Source: Cucumis sativus
Taxonomy: Eukaryota; Streptophyta; Magnoliopsida; Cucurbitales; Cucurbitaceae
DNA length: 64,000 nt
Assembly (NCBI RefSeq): GCF_000004075.3
Contig: NC_026659.2
Span: 2,976,001 to 3,040,000 of the forward strand
Direction of reading: 5' to 3'
Part shown: one piece after another, positions 44,070 through 55,700 of the stretch
Position numbering within the stretch: position 1 is the stretch's first letter
Layout: every line of letters starts with the position of its first letter
Translations under genes and position numbers: made by a program
The notes under the pieces: generated by a model
Seen by the model: only the letters and a program-made list of their open reading frames with translations
Told to the model about the DNA's origin: nothing
Databases searched by the model: none

Positions 44070-44926
44070 TAATACCCTTTACGTTGATTTCACTATTATC
44101 TATAACTCGATACTAATATATTGTCACCAAATACTCTTACGTTCAACAGAATAAAAGTTCATTTACCTTATGTCAAGAAGAATTTTGTATTTTTATTTTA
44201 ACGTACATTTTATTTCACCCCACCTTTTTTTCTTAATGAGTATTATTAAAACTTAAATTTCGAGTAGTAATTCGATTGCATTTGAGAAGAGAGATAATAA
44301 TAAAAATATTTTACATACGTACCAACCATTGAAAATCTTTTATTATATATACATGTGGAGCTATTTTTGCTTTAGAGAAGAAAAAAATATGTAGAATTTG
44401 AGTTAAACATATAGAGGACAAAATAGTCCTCAAAATTATTTAATTTTCAACTTTGAGGAACCAAGAAATTGACATTTAAAAATTAAGGTTGAATAATATA
44501 TTGTGTAGGGACTTTTAGACCTACAATTTAGACAATCTTAATTGGGTACATACATATATATATATAAGGTCAAACAAAAATGAAATAATGTATAATATAT
44601 GCTTTAAACTATATTATATGCATATATATAATGACAATAATCATATAAAATAAAGTTGAAATTAGGTAGGAATTGAAACTTTATACCCCAAAAAATAAAA
44701 AACTTTCACATATTTTCCCATTTTGGATATAATTTTTAAAAAAAGTTACAAATACGAGTAGGAACCACCATATGTATATATATATTCTTCTCCCCCACAA
44801 AAGGGTCAAAATGCTGGACTTGAAAATTTAAACAAGAAAAAGAATATGTTTGAAAATGTCTTCTTCAAATTTAAAAGTTCTCAACATATATTGTTTTTAA
44901 TTTTGATCTCAAAGTACATATGGTAC

Positions 44927-44934
44927 TATAAATA
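44927..44934 (+). promoter_or_regulatory. TATA box of the P450 gene
   Basis: TATAAATA about 100 bases upstream of the start codon, followed by a short leader ending in a GA repeat. Confidence 0.75.
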
Positions 44935-44999
44935 CCCTTAAAATTCCATTTCTTTTTCAAACATCAAACAAAGAGAATTTGAGATTTCATTTAGAGAAA

Positions 45000-45004
<5 letters not shown>

Positions 45005-45030
<26 letters not shown>
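45005..45030 (+). repeat. (GA)13 repeat abutting the P450 start codon
   Basis: The GA run in the 5' UTR extends into the A of the initiating ATG. GAGA-type runs near plant start sites can bind BPC proteins. Confidence 0.9.
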
Positions 45031-48000
45031 TGTTGGTTGAGATATTTGAAGGTATTGGGTTGGTGATTTTTTGTTTATTTATTTTGTTTGTTTTTAGGGT
45101 ATTGTTTTGTTGTTGGGTTTCACCATTTTTAGTACATAAAAAGCTTAAGAGAAATGGGTTTAGAGGTCCAACCCCATGTTTTCCTCTTGGAAATATCAGT
45201 GAAATGAAAAGGATGAATGCAAACAACCCTAATAGTACAGTTGAAGATTCCTCCTCTCATCATCAACTTACTCACGATATTCATTCCACTGTCTTCCCGT
45301 ATTTTGCAAGGTGGCAAACTACGTACGGTAAGCATTCTTATATATAAGAGAAACGACATTGTTATATGATTCATTCTTCTTCATTGATTTAATTTTAATT
45401 TCCCTCTTTAAATCTTTAGATTTTACTAATGTTTTTAGCATTTTCTTTATTGAATAGTTGGACTTCATGCATACGCAGAAGTTGATGTCAGCTGAGTTTA
45501 TACGTTCATGTCGGTGAATTGTTTTAAGTATTTTCTTATAGAGAAATATACGATTAGATCAGGGATGAATAATCATAATTAGTAGGGGGTGCAATGGAAC
45601 ACTTCAACTGGAATTTTAACGTTGATTGACGATGAATTGTGTATGTTATTGCAGGAAAAGTATTTACATATTGGTTGGGGACAGAGCCATTCTTGTATAT
45701 AGCAGAACCAGAATTAGTGAAGATATTATCAAAAGAAGTAAAAGCAAAGCATTGGGGAAAGCCATCAGTGTTCAAAAATGACAGAAAATCAATGTTTGGA
45801 AATGGTTTGGTAATGGCTGAAGGAGATGAATGGGTTCGCCAAAGACATATCATTACTCCTGCGTTTAATCCTTCCAACTTGAAGGTACGTTTTTCTTGAA
45901 AATCACTTTTGAGTCTTTAAATTTTCAAAGAACTTATAACCCTTTAGTTTCTACTTTTTCTTTAAATTGTGATATCTTAGTCCTACTAACAATTTAACCA
46001 TATCTATCTTTAAATTTAAAAAACAGTTTAGTTTTTATCTTCAAATTTAAGAATCTGTAACTAAAACTTATCCTCTAATTAATTTATTAAGTCTTAACAT
46101 TAAAAGTATAGAGACTAAATCGTTGTTAATTACACTTTAGAGATTAAATTGTTACGTTATAGAAAGTTCGACTAGTAAAATTTTGAAGACTATTATCATT
46201 TAAACAACACCTTTCTGTACTTTTTTGTTGTGGAGATGCTAAAAGGGCATTTTCAAAATTGTACACATCCACTTTTTGAAAATAAAATGTATTTGTCGGT
46301 TTTTTAATTTTTAAAGAGTTGTTTTTATATTTAACAAAATGACTAACTTACGGACAAAAAGTTATAATTAAAAACCTTTAAAACATGTCACATCCAAACG
46401 CACTTATAAGATACATACGTATATACGGATAAATGTTGTCGAATGTGTTCTATATTTTCTCAAGTTTTTTAACATTTCAAACACATTATTGAATAGTCGA
46501 AACATGCAAAATAAAAAATAATTAAATACATATCAATGCGTTTTAAGAAATTATAAATATAACAAAATCTATCGATATTGAACTTTATCGTGTTGGACTC
46601 TTATTCACTTATTCCTAAGAAAATTGTAATACTTTACATTTTACTAATATTTTGAGTTAAAACAGGCAATGGCAAGCTTAATGGTGGAGTCCGCCACCCA
46701 AATGGTGGAGAGATGGGCTAACCTTATCATCTCCGGCAACCCTCAAATCGAAGTCGAGCAGGAGATAACTTCCACCGCCGGCGAAATCATTGCCAAAACC
46801 AGCTTTGGATTCCATCATGAAAGCGGCCGACAAGTCTTCAACAAACTCCGCCAACTCCAATTCACTCTATTCAAAACCAACCGCCTTGTCGGCGTCCCCT
46901 TCGCGGGGCTTTTAAACGCCGCCAAGGCCCGGGAGGCGAAAGTCCTCGGGGAGGAGATCGACGAATTGTTTCGGTCGGTGATTGCGGAGAGGAGAGAAAA
47001 TGCGGTGGCGGAGACGACGAGGACGACGGAGCAGCAGAATGATCTTTTGAGTTTGCTTTTGAAAGAGAGTAGTAGTGGCGGTGGAGGAGGAGGAGAAGGG
47101 AGGAGGCTGAGTACGGCGGAGCTTATTGATGAATGTAAAACGTTCTTTTTCGGTGGACATGAAACGACGGCGTTGGCTTTGACGTGGACTTTGATGCTAT
47201 TGGCTGTTCATTCTGAATGGCAAACAATATTGAGAGAAGAAATTAAGGAAGTTTTTGGTCATAATTTACAAACTCAATTTGATTTCACTAACCTTTCTTC
47301 ACTCAAAAAGGTAACTAATTAAAAACTTCTCTAATTAATTCTCCTTTTAATCTTTCATTATTCTTTAATTCTAATTTAAAACATTTACTGATTTTTTAAC
47401 ATGTAATGCATTTTATGAAGTAAAAGATTTGAAATTAGAGGTTAGCTAAAATCTAAAATCTAAAAACAAAATAACAAGTTTTAAAAATTACTTAGATGAA
47501 TTTTAAAATTAAGTTTATAAGTTTAACGTTGAGTGTTATTCACTCTCTGTCAATTTTTTCAAAAGTTGAGAGAAATTTCAAAGTTTCTAAAATCACTTTT
47601 TTATTGTTATTTTTTTAGAATGCAGTTAGGAGTCTAAGTATTTCTTTTAAAATGTGATAGTCATATGAGGCTTTAAAATTTCATTAAACAAAAAATGATC
47701 TTTTCTTTCTCCTTTGAGGCTTTGATTTTTCAAAATTAGTTTTTAAATGAGAATAAGATTTACTTAACTTAATTAATGTTAACAAAGTCTAAATTGTTAA
47801 AAGTTATCTCTCTTAACTTATTTTCTTTCATAAGTAATTTAAAAAAAGAAATATGTTTGCAATAAAGACTTAAAAATATTCCAAGTCTTTTAAAAATTAT
47901 AATATTGTCAAAACTATTAGGACAAAAATTGGTTAGTGTCCCACAAAAGAAATACTATTATTAGAATAGGATTTGTTGTTGTTTTTGGTTGGGTAGTGGT

Positions 48001-48466
48001 AATAAATAATGAACCCTAAATTTTTTTGCAGATGGGATGGGTGATGAGTGAGGTCCTACGTCTATATCCATCAGCTCCAAATGTGCAAAGACAAGCAAGA
48101 AAAGACATTACGATTGATGGACTCACAATCCCAAATGGGACCAACATGTGGATTGATGTTGTATCCATGCACCATGACCAAGCTCTTTGGGGTCACCAAG
48201 TCAATGAATTTCACCCCGAGAGGTTCCGAAACGACACTGTTTCGGGAGGTTGCACACACAAGATGGGTTATTTGCCCTTCGGCTTTGGAGGAAGAATGTG
48301 TGTTGGTAGGCACTTGACCTTTATGGAGTATAAGATTGTTTTAACTCTTATTTTGTCTAGGTTTTCCTTCTCTTTGTCCTCAGATTATCAACATTCGCCT
48401 TCTATAATGCTCTCGTTACGACCTGCCCATGGTCTGCCTCTTGTTTTTCGACTACTCGAAGAATAA
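45030..48466 (+). CDS. Cytochrome P450, CYP72 clan (cytokinin-hydroxylase-like / CYP709-like), 535 aa
   Basis: Four exons, 45030-45327, 45655-45884, 46666-47310 and 48032-48466, join in phase (1608 bases with stop). The N-terminus has a membrane anchor ([16 protein letters not shown], about 11-26) and the proline-type hinge [11 protein letters not shown]. The I-helix FFFGGHETT is near residue 340, the ExxR motif EVLR at 398-401, PERF follows, and the haem-binding [10 protein letters not shown] has its Cys at about 481. All residues needed for a working monooxygenase are present, so it probably sits in the ER membrane with P450 reductase. The wording fits the CYP72 clan; CYP709, CYP714 and CYP735 relatives are hard to tell apart by eye, and the substrate is unknown. 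A Ser/Gly-rich insertion (about 311-325) is coded by triplet repeats. Exon 3 is GC-richer than its surroundings. Confidence 0.92.
45930..46170. repeat. Degenerate TTTAGTCC/ACTAAAT-type repeat in P450 intron 2
   Basis: Elements such as CTTTAGTTTCTACTTTT, ATCTTAGTCCTACTAACAAT, GAGACTAAATCGTTGTTAAT and GAGATTAAATTGTTACG echo the arrangement at 18655-19015. An old non-coding element is likely. Confidence 0.45.
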
Positions 48467-49777
48467 ATTTACGAGAATAAGAGTTGGTGGAGTAAGTGGT
48501 TTACTAATTATATTGTTAGATTTGAAATCATCAAATGCAGTTGCAGAAGTTTTATCCAACATGGTAAAATTAGCAATGATATTGTGGGAGTGACCTTATT
48601 CTTCCATTGTTTGGTCACGTAGATTAGTGGAGGTTTTTAGTCCTAACTTCTTCAAACTTCAAAGGCAAAAACGCCTTGTTACATTGAAATTAGAGAGCTA
48701 GGTAGAGCTAGGTTATGGTTAAATGACTTTGAGATTAGTTTTTTTCCCCTTTTGTTGTTGTATTTGTTATTTTTGTGCCAAATATGGGAATGCAATATTT
48801 CTTTATAGTTCAATAATTGTAGAGTAAAAGTTGAATTGTCAATCTTCATATATTTTTCCTCTCTATTGAAATAAGTTCAAATTTGCTATATCTATTTAAA
48901 TAAGTTTAGATTTGCTATAAACGTATGAGGAATAATGCAAGAAAAAAAAAATACTAACACACTTGAAAAATCAGGCATCCCATCGTTTACTTTATAAGCC
49001 TAAATTGTGTTGGAAAGTGGGTAAATATATCTTTGTTCTTTTTCAAAAAAATATTTTTATAGTAAAATATTTACAAAATATAATAATTTTAGATTCATAA
49101 ATGCTTATCGACATTGTAGACTTTCTATGAGTGTTATCCATAATAAAGATAAAAGTCTATTTGATAAAATCTAAAAATTTAGTAGTCTTTTACCCTTGTA
49201 ACATCCTAATTCCTAAAATTCAACTAACCTAAGTTTTGAGATTATTGAACAGTGGTGTATGATTTGGGAATATGAACATCAAATTAGTAGTTTTTAGATT
49301 ATTGAACAGTGGTGTATAATTAGGGAATATGAACATCAAATTAGATGGGTAGAAATCAAATTTTGCTTTTGCCTCTTTGATTCTTTGAGTTGGCTTTTCA
49401 ACTTTTCAATTTTCAACTTTGTTTAACGAATCAATGAAGCTTTGAATAACTTAGTGTTATATTTATATAACCTTTTTACTTTTATGTCTGATAATATCTC
49501 GGTACTTCTTCAACTATTGGGCACAAAAACTTGAAGGAAATTGGAACTAAGAAGACTTCTATGAGATTGAAAACCTAAACTGGAATACATCTTATACAAC
49601 ATTGTCATTTCATGAACGTTCAATAATATGGATTTTTATGCCATTTGCTTCACATCATAATCTTAAGGGACCCGACGTAAACGAGAGAAAAAAAAAGCAT
49701 TTATTTGGGGAATGAAACAAAAGATAGCAAATCCAATAACTTATTTGGGCAATGCAACTAAAAATTGGCCAAAGACT
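48467..49777. other. Spacer between convergent P450 and TPP2 genes
   Basis: Holds both 3' flanks and a 57-bp tandem duplication at 49238-49348. No further gene is seen. Confidence 0.55.
49238..49348. repeat. Two-copy 57-bp tandem duplication
   Basis: Both copies contain ATTATTGAACAGTGGTGTAT and GGGAATATGAACATCAAATT with a period of 57 bases and a few differences (GATTT against AATTA), so the duplication is young. Confidence 0.9.
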
Positions 49778-52700
49778 TTAAAATAGAGGAAGGCCTGAAG
49801 GAAAACGTACATGCATCCATTGCTTTTCATATGATACCAAATGAGACCAACCAATCTCTTCAAGCAAAGACAACTTCAGTTCATAGAGTTTCTTCTTGGG
49901 AGTTTCTCCATTGTTTTCAATAACGTCAGTAACTACCTGTTGTAACAGCTTAAGTTTAACATCAGTACAAATTCAACAAGCCTTATTATTATTCAACAAA
50001 GAAGAAAGCATGATAAAAATGAGACTCGACCCCGGCTGCAGCCATTAAGTGAAAAACAAACTGTCTAAGAATGTCCTCAATTTGATCGTAACCATTTGGT
50101 TCTTGGATTTTAGGTTTTGAAAAGTTAAGCCAATAATTTGTTAGCTACTTAAGCACCTTAGGGAGGGACAAAGGCATCTCATATTAACTTGCTATATTTA
50201 TCTATTCTCTACCGATACAAGATAAACTAAGTGTTCAATGTACTTGGACCCTCTCAGTCTTGAGATCACTCGGTAGCGCTATTCACTCAGTCTTCCCTAC
50301 TCACTGTATTAATAACCAAGCATCCCTAACAAACTACTTAAACTATTTACTACTATAAATATCCCTCTAATAACATTGCTATCAAAAACAAACCAAGCTT
50401 TAAAAAAAGTTTGGAATTTTAAAAATTTGTTTTTAGAATTTGGAATTTGACTTAGAACGACAACCTATTGTTAAAAGTTGAGAGAAAAACGAAAAACGAA
50501 ATACAAAAGCCGAAAAAACCCAGGGTTACCAAATGGAACCTAACAAGTAACGATTTACTCCAGCTGCAAATACTCTTGAATAGAGGAATATGGCCATTCC
50601 TACTTTGTGAGACAAGACCATAAAAAAATTCTTCAAACTTGGTTGAAATAAAGAGTTAGATATAAAATTCTGAAAACTAGAACCAAAGTACCTTCTATGT
50701 CTGAATCAAATAAAATTTAGTTAATTATTTTGATTATTTAAATATAAATTATTGATGGTATTAAGACTGCTTTTACAGGAGTGGAAATTCACCAAGATCA
50801 AAGTCCAAATAAGAGTTGGTTGAGACCTCATCCAAACACAATGTTACCAAAAGAAAAAGAGAAGAAAATAGCAAGAGGTAGTACCTTCAGCGCTGTACCT
50901 AGCCTCCCACAGCGCTTTTCACGCAACACTGCAAGAGTTCCAAACTTGGAAGACTTGACATCTACCCATTTCCTCAGTTCTTTGAAATTCTCTTCAAAAG
51001 AATCCTCAGACTTCCCAGCATCTTTTGCATCTTCTCGAACAAGTGTCGAAGTACTCTCAACCTCGCTCTGTCAAAGATAGAATCATTCCATTGTTCATCC
51101 CAGAAAACAAAGTAGGCTAGGTCGTTAACGTTACTTTCATATAGGTAATCAACCACACACATTTTGAAATTAAGCCACCTCAATCTTCAACGACTAAAAT
51201 TGTTAGGTTAAAGTTAAGTAGTTAACTGACTCATAAAATCTCTTTTCATGCTCCTATCGCATGTAATTTCAAAACATTGGTTGGATTCACATAATTACCT
51301 AATACATAAAATATTGATTATAAAATAAGGTGTAAACAAAAATACAGAAAATTGAAGTTATGATTTCCCATTTTTATGCCTAAAAAAATTTTAGTCCCCA
51401 AAATCACTAAGCTCTAACGGAGAATTGACACTCATTTGTCAATGATTATTCAAAGCCCATCAAATATAGCATAAGAAATAAATAAGAAGAAAATAAACTG
51501 TTAATATGCATGGTCAAAGATGACATATTATGGTTTTATAGAAATGGTTGAGGTAATTTTTCATTCTGAACGCAAAATAAATCACAGATGTAATCAAAGA
51601 TATCATGAGAACCTTGTGTTACTATTTATTAGAAAGAAAAAGTCACAATTTCAAACCTTTAAAGACTCAATTTCTGCCAAGGCTAGCCCTTTTTGGTATA
51701 GTGCCCCTGCCAATTGATCGCGGGTAGCCTCCATCTTCTTCTTGATTTTCTGTGATTAAGAGAAGGGAAGACAGTAGCGATTAATTTAGGAGCTCAAGAG
51801 AAAACCTAAATACTACTGCTTTTACTAAACTTCTTTTAAATGTAAATTAAATATGTAACAAAAAATTTTGGATAATCAACACCATTGTAGTAAAAGTGCA
51901 TTACCTCCACGTCTTCATCTTCGGGATCATTTTTCAGTGCAAAATACCTGGCCAGCTCATCTCTGTCTATGCTATCAACTACCTCGTTTGCAGCATCAAT
52001 GACCTATGAAAAGTACACATTTGTGAAAGATTGTGTCATTTTTTTAATACTATGTTATTTGTACAAAATTGTTTTGTATTCTAGTTGAGATTCTCCAGTG
52101 GCGATACATCAGTAATTCTATTTTAAGGGTAGTCGTTCAATTGTTTACTTATGTTTAAACTATCTAATAGTATAAATAGGTTCGGTCATTACATTGTGCA
52201 TCTATTATGAAGCATTTATCAAAAGAATTGTCAATCTCAATTTGCCCTTCCTCTAAATGTACGTGGGATATATCATAGCAACACCTCACAGGATTAGCTT
52301 CAAAACTTATCGAGATGGTGAAGTTAGGCTACACAATACGCAGAGTATCTCATATAAAAATTTGTACAACAGATATAAGAAAAAACAAGACAAAATCTAT
52401 TTCGGCGATATGTTAACTAATGTAGTAGGATAACGTGATTGGAAGAAATCAGCGTATGTTCTAGCCACTAGGATAGAAGACTTGACTCTTGACATCCTTT
52501 CCAAAAATGATATCGTAATTTTTTTGTTATCTTAAGCACCCAACGAGTCTTTTTTAGTGTTGATATAATATTAAATAGGTTGTTGATATAATATTAAATC
52601 GCCACAACCTATGAGCTTAAGCTTTTTGATTGATTGGTGATTTAAAATGGTATTAGAGCAAGAAATTTCGAGTTTGAACTCACATGGAGTTATTTCTTCC

Positions 52701-55700
52701 TTAATTAATATTAAATTCTATTTGTTGGCCCTTCAATAAATTTTCAACCCCACAAGTGAGAGGAAGTGATAGAGTACTGATATATTGTTAAATTTACCCT
52801 GTCTTAAGAGCTTAAGCTTTTGGCTGATTGGTGACTTGAAGAATTTCCTGTGCTCCCCCATTTTGTCTCTTGATTATTTTTTTTGCGTAAATTCTTTTTT
52901 CCAGGGTAAAACGTTTACTTCGTTAGTGAAATTATCATTTAAACACACACTCAAATAGGAAGATGCAACAAACGTCAATCTCACCTCTTATCACTATAGA
53001 GTTGCCAACAGAACAGATATGACACGACTTCAGTAAGATTTCCTGTTTTTTAAATCCTTTCTTTTTTCTAAAAGATCCAAATGATTTTTATTAAGATCCA
53101 CTAACCTCTTCGTCATGGCAGCTTCTGTCCTCAATATTTCTCTGAGAAATCAAACCTTCCAGTACTTTTGAAAGCAGCGGGGTGTAGTTTGGATATTCGC
53201 TCTAGCAAAAGTATAATATCAATATCGGTCAAAGATGTTAGTAACAAATATGTAGAAATCCAAACTGATTAATAAATCTACACGGATATTTTTTCATAAA
53301 TATCCTTGACATCATGTTGCATAAGATCAGTCCAAGCAAAAGATCATTGTAAAAGATGCTTCCTAACGAGTAGGATAAACCTTGTAAAAGATGCTTCCTA
53401 ACGAGTAGGATAAACCTAGTTATTACTCTAGACTAGCAGACATCGTCTTTTTAGGATGGGAAAGAGAACTTTTCATTGATTTAATGAAAAGAGTAATGCT
53501 CAAAAGTACAAGAAACTGAATATTTCAAAGAAAATATGAAGATACATAGATTAGCAAGGAGAGATGAAAGCATTCCAATTTAAGCATATCTCCCATATGG
53601 AGTAATCATAAAAAACTTTGGATCGAGAGCTCCATGATGAAAATTAATCATAAAAATCACTTAAAATTGAAGTTTTAATTTTCTGTCACTAATTATTTAA
53701 ATTTCACAATATATTTGTAATCCTCTAAATTACCTAATTTGTAATATTAAAAAAATAATCATTATTTGTACAATTTTCAATCACATTCTAAAAAGAGAAG
53801 TGGTAAATCTTACTATCATATCAATTATTAATTTAAACTTTAAAAGTTACTCGTAAGTCACTAGTCTTCTTACACAATAGACAAGCATAATTTCAAACAG
53901 AAAACACAGAACAATCCCCATGCTGAAAATATTTTAAATAAAATTGAAAAAACAAGTTTGAACCTTAAGGGATGAGCACAACTTCTTCCATTCTGAAAAC
54001 TCTTCATCGCTTTCAGGTTTTAGGCTTGAAAGAAATTTGATCTTTGCATCACGAACCTGACCAAGGGAAGGATAAAATACACCAATTACTTGTGGAAGAT
54101 AATTAAAATTATCACCAATCTCAAAAGCATTGTTAGAGGAAGATAAGAGGAAAGCTAAGACACGGAAAGGGAAAGCAATAAATCTCAAAATGGAAATACA
54201 AGAACCATGGAAACAGACTCAGAGAGGGAAAACCTTTTTTCCCCCACAAAAAAACGAAATACATACACACATAATGTATGTGTGTGTGTGTGTGTATAGC
54301 GTGTGTATATAGCATTTGTATGTGCGTGTGTATATGTATGTATAAGGAAACATAACTTTTCATTGAAATATTAAAATGAGACTAATTCAAAAGTACAGTG
54401 AACCAAAAGGAAAAATAGACAAAAAAAAGAAAACATTCTATAAAGGATAAATAAACATATTCCAATAACGACACAAGAAATCTGCAAAATGATTAAATAC
54501 ATCTATATAATAAAAAGGACAAGAAGCCTAAGGGGCTTGCCTTTTAATCTTGTCCAATGTATTTTATAATTTTAATGTGGGGGTAGGGGGGTCGTCTCAA
54601 CCCCTTGCCTTTAGGTTGTATTCCTCTTTTATCTTTGATTGGGATATTACTTTGTTTCAATGTTTCTTATCAAAATAATAATAACGATAATAATAATAAT
54701 TTTAAAGGTCATTTTCAAAGATAGCAAAATAAAACCAATATATTTAGAAAATATAGCAAAAATTTTATCAATTCTATCAATAATAGAATCTAAAATTTGC
54801 TATATTTTGTAAATATTTTCAGCAATTTGCTATTTATAATAATTTTCCTTATTTTAATGTATATCCGAGCATACCCAAGGTGTGTCATGGACACGTTCGA
54901 GAGAGAAAAAAAAAGTAATAACAAAATATTAGACATGTTTTCTTTCATATCAAACATGTTTCCAGAGCATGCCCCGATTAATGTGTGCCCGTGCTTCTTA
55001 GATAGAAATAAACAAAGTAGTTTTAGCACATTGCAGCAAAAAGAAAATCTTCTATTTACAAGGATGAGAGAAAATATTATTTAGTTGAAAACTGCCAGCT
55101 TGAAAGCCAAGAAAAAGGACAAAGTAGTCTATCAAAAGTTTAAAGAAAGAATAGTGAAGCTAGTTAAAAACAACTTTTTACTTATTTTATTGATTAGTAA
55201 AAGAATTATTTGCAAATGGATACTCAGCCTTCAGATATAGGCTTCTACCCAGCGTTTAGATATAGGCTTCCATAATTTAAGAGATTGATAGAATGAAAAT
55301 GTTGTTTCTAATGAAATCAAACAAAATGTCATACGGACAACCCCTAACCTCACCCATAGATAGGGTAGAATTCATCTCGAAAATGGTGGCATAAGATATA
55401 CGACAGATTATGGTGTTTTTTTCTTTTACATAAGTTTCTGGACCAGCTTACGCGTACCTCAACTAGTCTCACAAGGCAATCCACCTAACCCTATAACACT
55501 TGGGTATCAAGGAAACTCATAGGGAATTAATTACTAGATAGATGGTCACCATGGATCGAGTCCATGAACTCTTAGTTATTGAGACTATGTTCGACGGACT
55601 AGCGTTATATAATCTTTTGCATACCTCTTCTATTAGACGCTCAGAAATCGTCTTCGTCAAGGCTGGAGAAGATCCTTTACCCTTGTCTTCTTCAGGCTGC

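Larger units (their letters stand above)
39861..44926. other. 5-kb AT-rich intergenic region
   Basis: No protein gene is supported. Visible features are a purine-rich block at 40380-40510, a long AT microsatellite at 42349-42406 and a cluster of inverted TGACAC words at 43945-44069. The CACGTG-like words near 43290 and 43430 are not near any gene start. Confidence 0.5.
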
